Source: Bin52 sp965213935
GTDB lineage: Bacteria; Pseudomonadota; Alphaproteobacteria; Thalassobaculales; Thalassobaculaceae
Assembly: GCA_965213935.1 (NCBI GenBank)
Contig: CBDCAO010000011.1
Span: forward strand, 744,001-808,000
Reading direction: 5' to 3'
Length of the DNA stretch: 64,000 nt
The translations under genes were made by a program, and so were the position numbers. How positions within the stretch are numbered: position 1 is the stretch's first letter; every line of letters begins with the position of its first letter. This document shows positions 63,650 to 64,000 of this stretch, piece by piece. Under the pieces are notes generated by a model that saw only the letters and a program-made list of their open reading frames with translations, was not told the DNA's origin and did no database searches.

Positions 63650-63676
63650 GCTGGCACGTGTTCGGCACAAGTGCCA

Positions 63677-64000
63677 ATGGGTGAGGAGCTTACGCCGTCG
63701 CTGGTTCTGGCGGGCTACACCTTCGGGGTGTTTCCGATGGCAATGGACCGGGATGATCCGCAGGTCCAATTCGTCGAGCCCGAGACCCGCGGGATCATTC
63801 CGCTCGACGCGTTCCACGTGCCGCGCCGGCTGCGCCGACAGGTCCGCCGCGAGGCATTCGACATCCGGGTCGACACGGCGTTCGCCGAAGTCATCGACCT
63901 GTGCGCGGCGCCGACCGAAGCGCGACCGGAGACCTGGATCAACTCCGCGATCAGGAATGCCTACCTCGCACTCGCCCCTTCCGGCCACCTGCACACCGTG
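63677..64000 (+). CDS. aat: Leucyl/phenylalanyl-tRNA-protein transferase, 3'-truncated by window edge
   Basis: The first 108 codons of Aat are visible, and the frame runs off the window. Family motifs are YTFGVFPMA, FVEPETRGIIPLDAFHVPRRL, FDIRVDTAFAEVIDLCA and TWINSAIRNAYLAL. The enzyme adds Leu or Phe to N-terminal Lys/Arg proteins, marking them for ClpAP (N-end rule). Aat follows accC in many alphaproteobacteria; here it is separated by the 1.1-kb TnpB relic, which probably changed its transcription. ATG 63677 fits the family start. Confidence 0.92.
   Translation, partial: MGEELTPSLVLAGYTFGVFPMAMDRDDPQVQFVEPETRGIIPLDAFHVPRRLRRQVRREAFDIRVDTAFAEVIDLCAAPTEARPETWINSAIRNAYLALAPSGHLHTV

Noticed and set aside
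1..64000. CRISPR array, rRNA operon or intact prophage
   Set aside because: No regularly spaced repeats, rRNA-like sequence or phage structural genes were seen; the only mobile traces are IS110, TnpB and integrase relics.

Overview
The window is a GC-rich chromosomal segment that looks alphaproteobacterial. The best evidence is the block aroQ-accB-accC-aat at the right end, an order familiar from Alphaproteobacteria. Other evidence is the density of periplasmic solute-receptor transporters (TRAP and tripartite tricarboxylate, TTT), TauD and CmcJ-type oxygenases, a BCCT carrier and a creatinase. This profile suits a heterotroph living on nitrogenous, sulfated and small organic acids; the order cannot be fixed from the sequence alone.

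Left third (1-30 kb). The window opens inside a hydantoinase gene pair (hyuA partial, hyuB) that faces a decayed TRAP operon: dctM truncated, dctQ intact, dctP frameshifted. Then come a BCCT carrier, a dead IS110 transposase with a TnpB scrap beside it, and a TTT operon (tctC-tctB-tctA) leading into a thiamine-diphosphate enzyme. A DUF1326/DUF2182 pair follows on the minus strand. A sulfatase heads a second TTT operon (tctB-tctA-tctC). A DUF3604 protein and an M29-like protein run into a complete TRAP system (dctP, hairpin, dctQ, dctM).

Degraded island (28.0-29.9 kb). A dead tyrosine-recombinase tail, an intact Phd-type antitoxin and its PemK/MazF-like toxin sit together. The toxin is broken twice: by a frameshifting deletion and by an internally deleted TnpB element of about 0.8 kb. 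The two toxin halves can be rejoined by eye across a 10-bp direct repeat. Two further TnpB relics are present, near 9.0 kb and between accC and aat. The three copies are in different states of decay.

Middle (30-50.5 kb). A fused hydantoinase A-B protein precedes a clear creatinase, suggesting use of creatine/creatinine-type compounds. An EF-hand protein diverges from an OmpR-type two-component pair whose kinase carries a striking Asp/His-rich stretch in its sensor region. After tRNA-Thr(UGU) come a TauD dioxygenase plus MFS carrier, an amidase, two SDRs, a nitroreductase, a VOC protein, DNA polymerase I, a CmcJ-like protein, cobyric acid synthase and an exported cyclophilin.

Right part (50.5-64 kb). 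A probable acyl-CoA or aromatic-acid catabolic cluster holds a PaaK-like protein, a thiolase-like protein, a zinc-ribbon/DUF35-SDR fusion, a cyclase, an acyl-CoA synthetase and a VOC protein. An MFS carrier and an orphan TRAP receptor with its own intrinsic terminator belong to the same neighbourhood. The window ends in aroQ-accB-accC, the TnpB relic and the start of aat.
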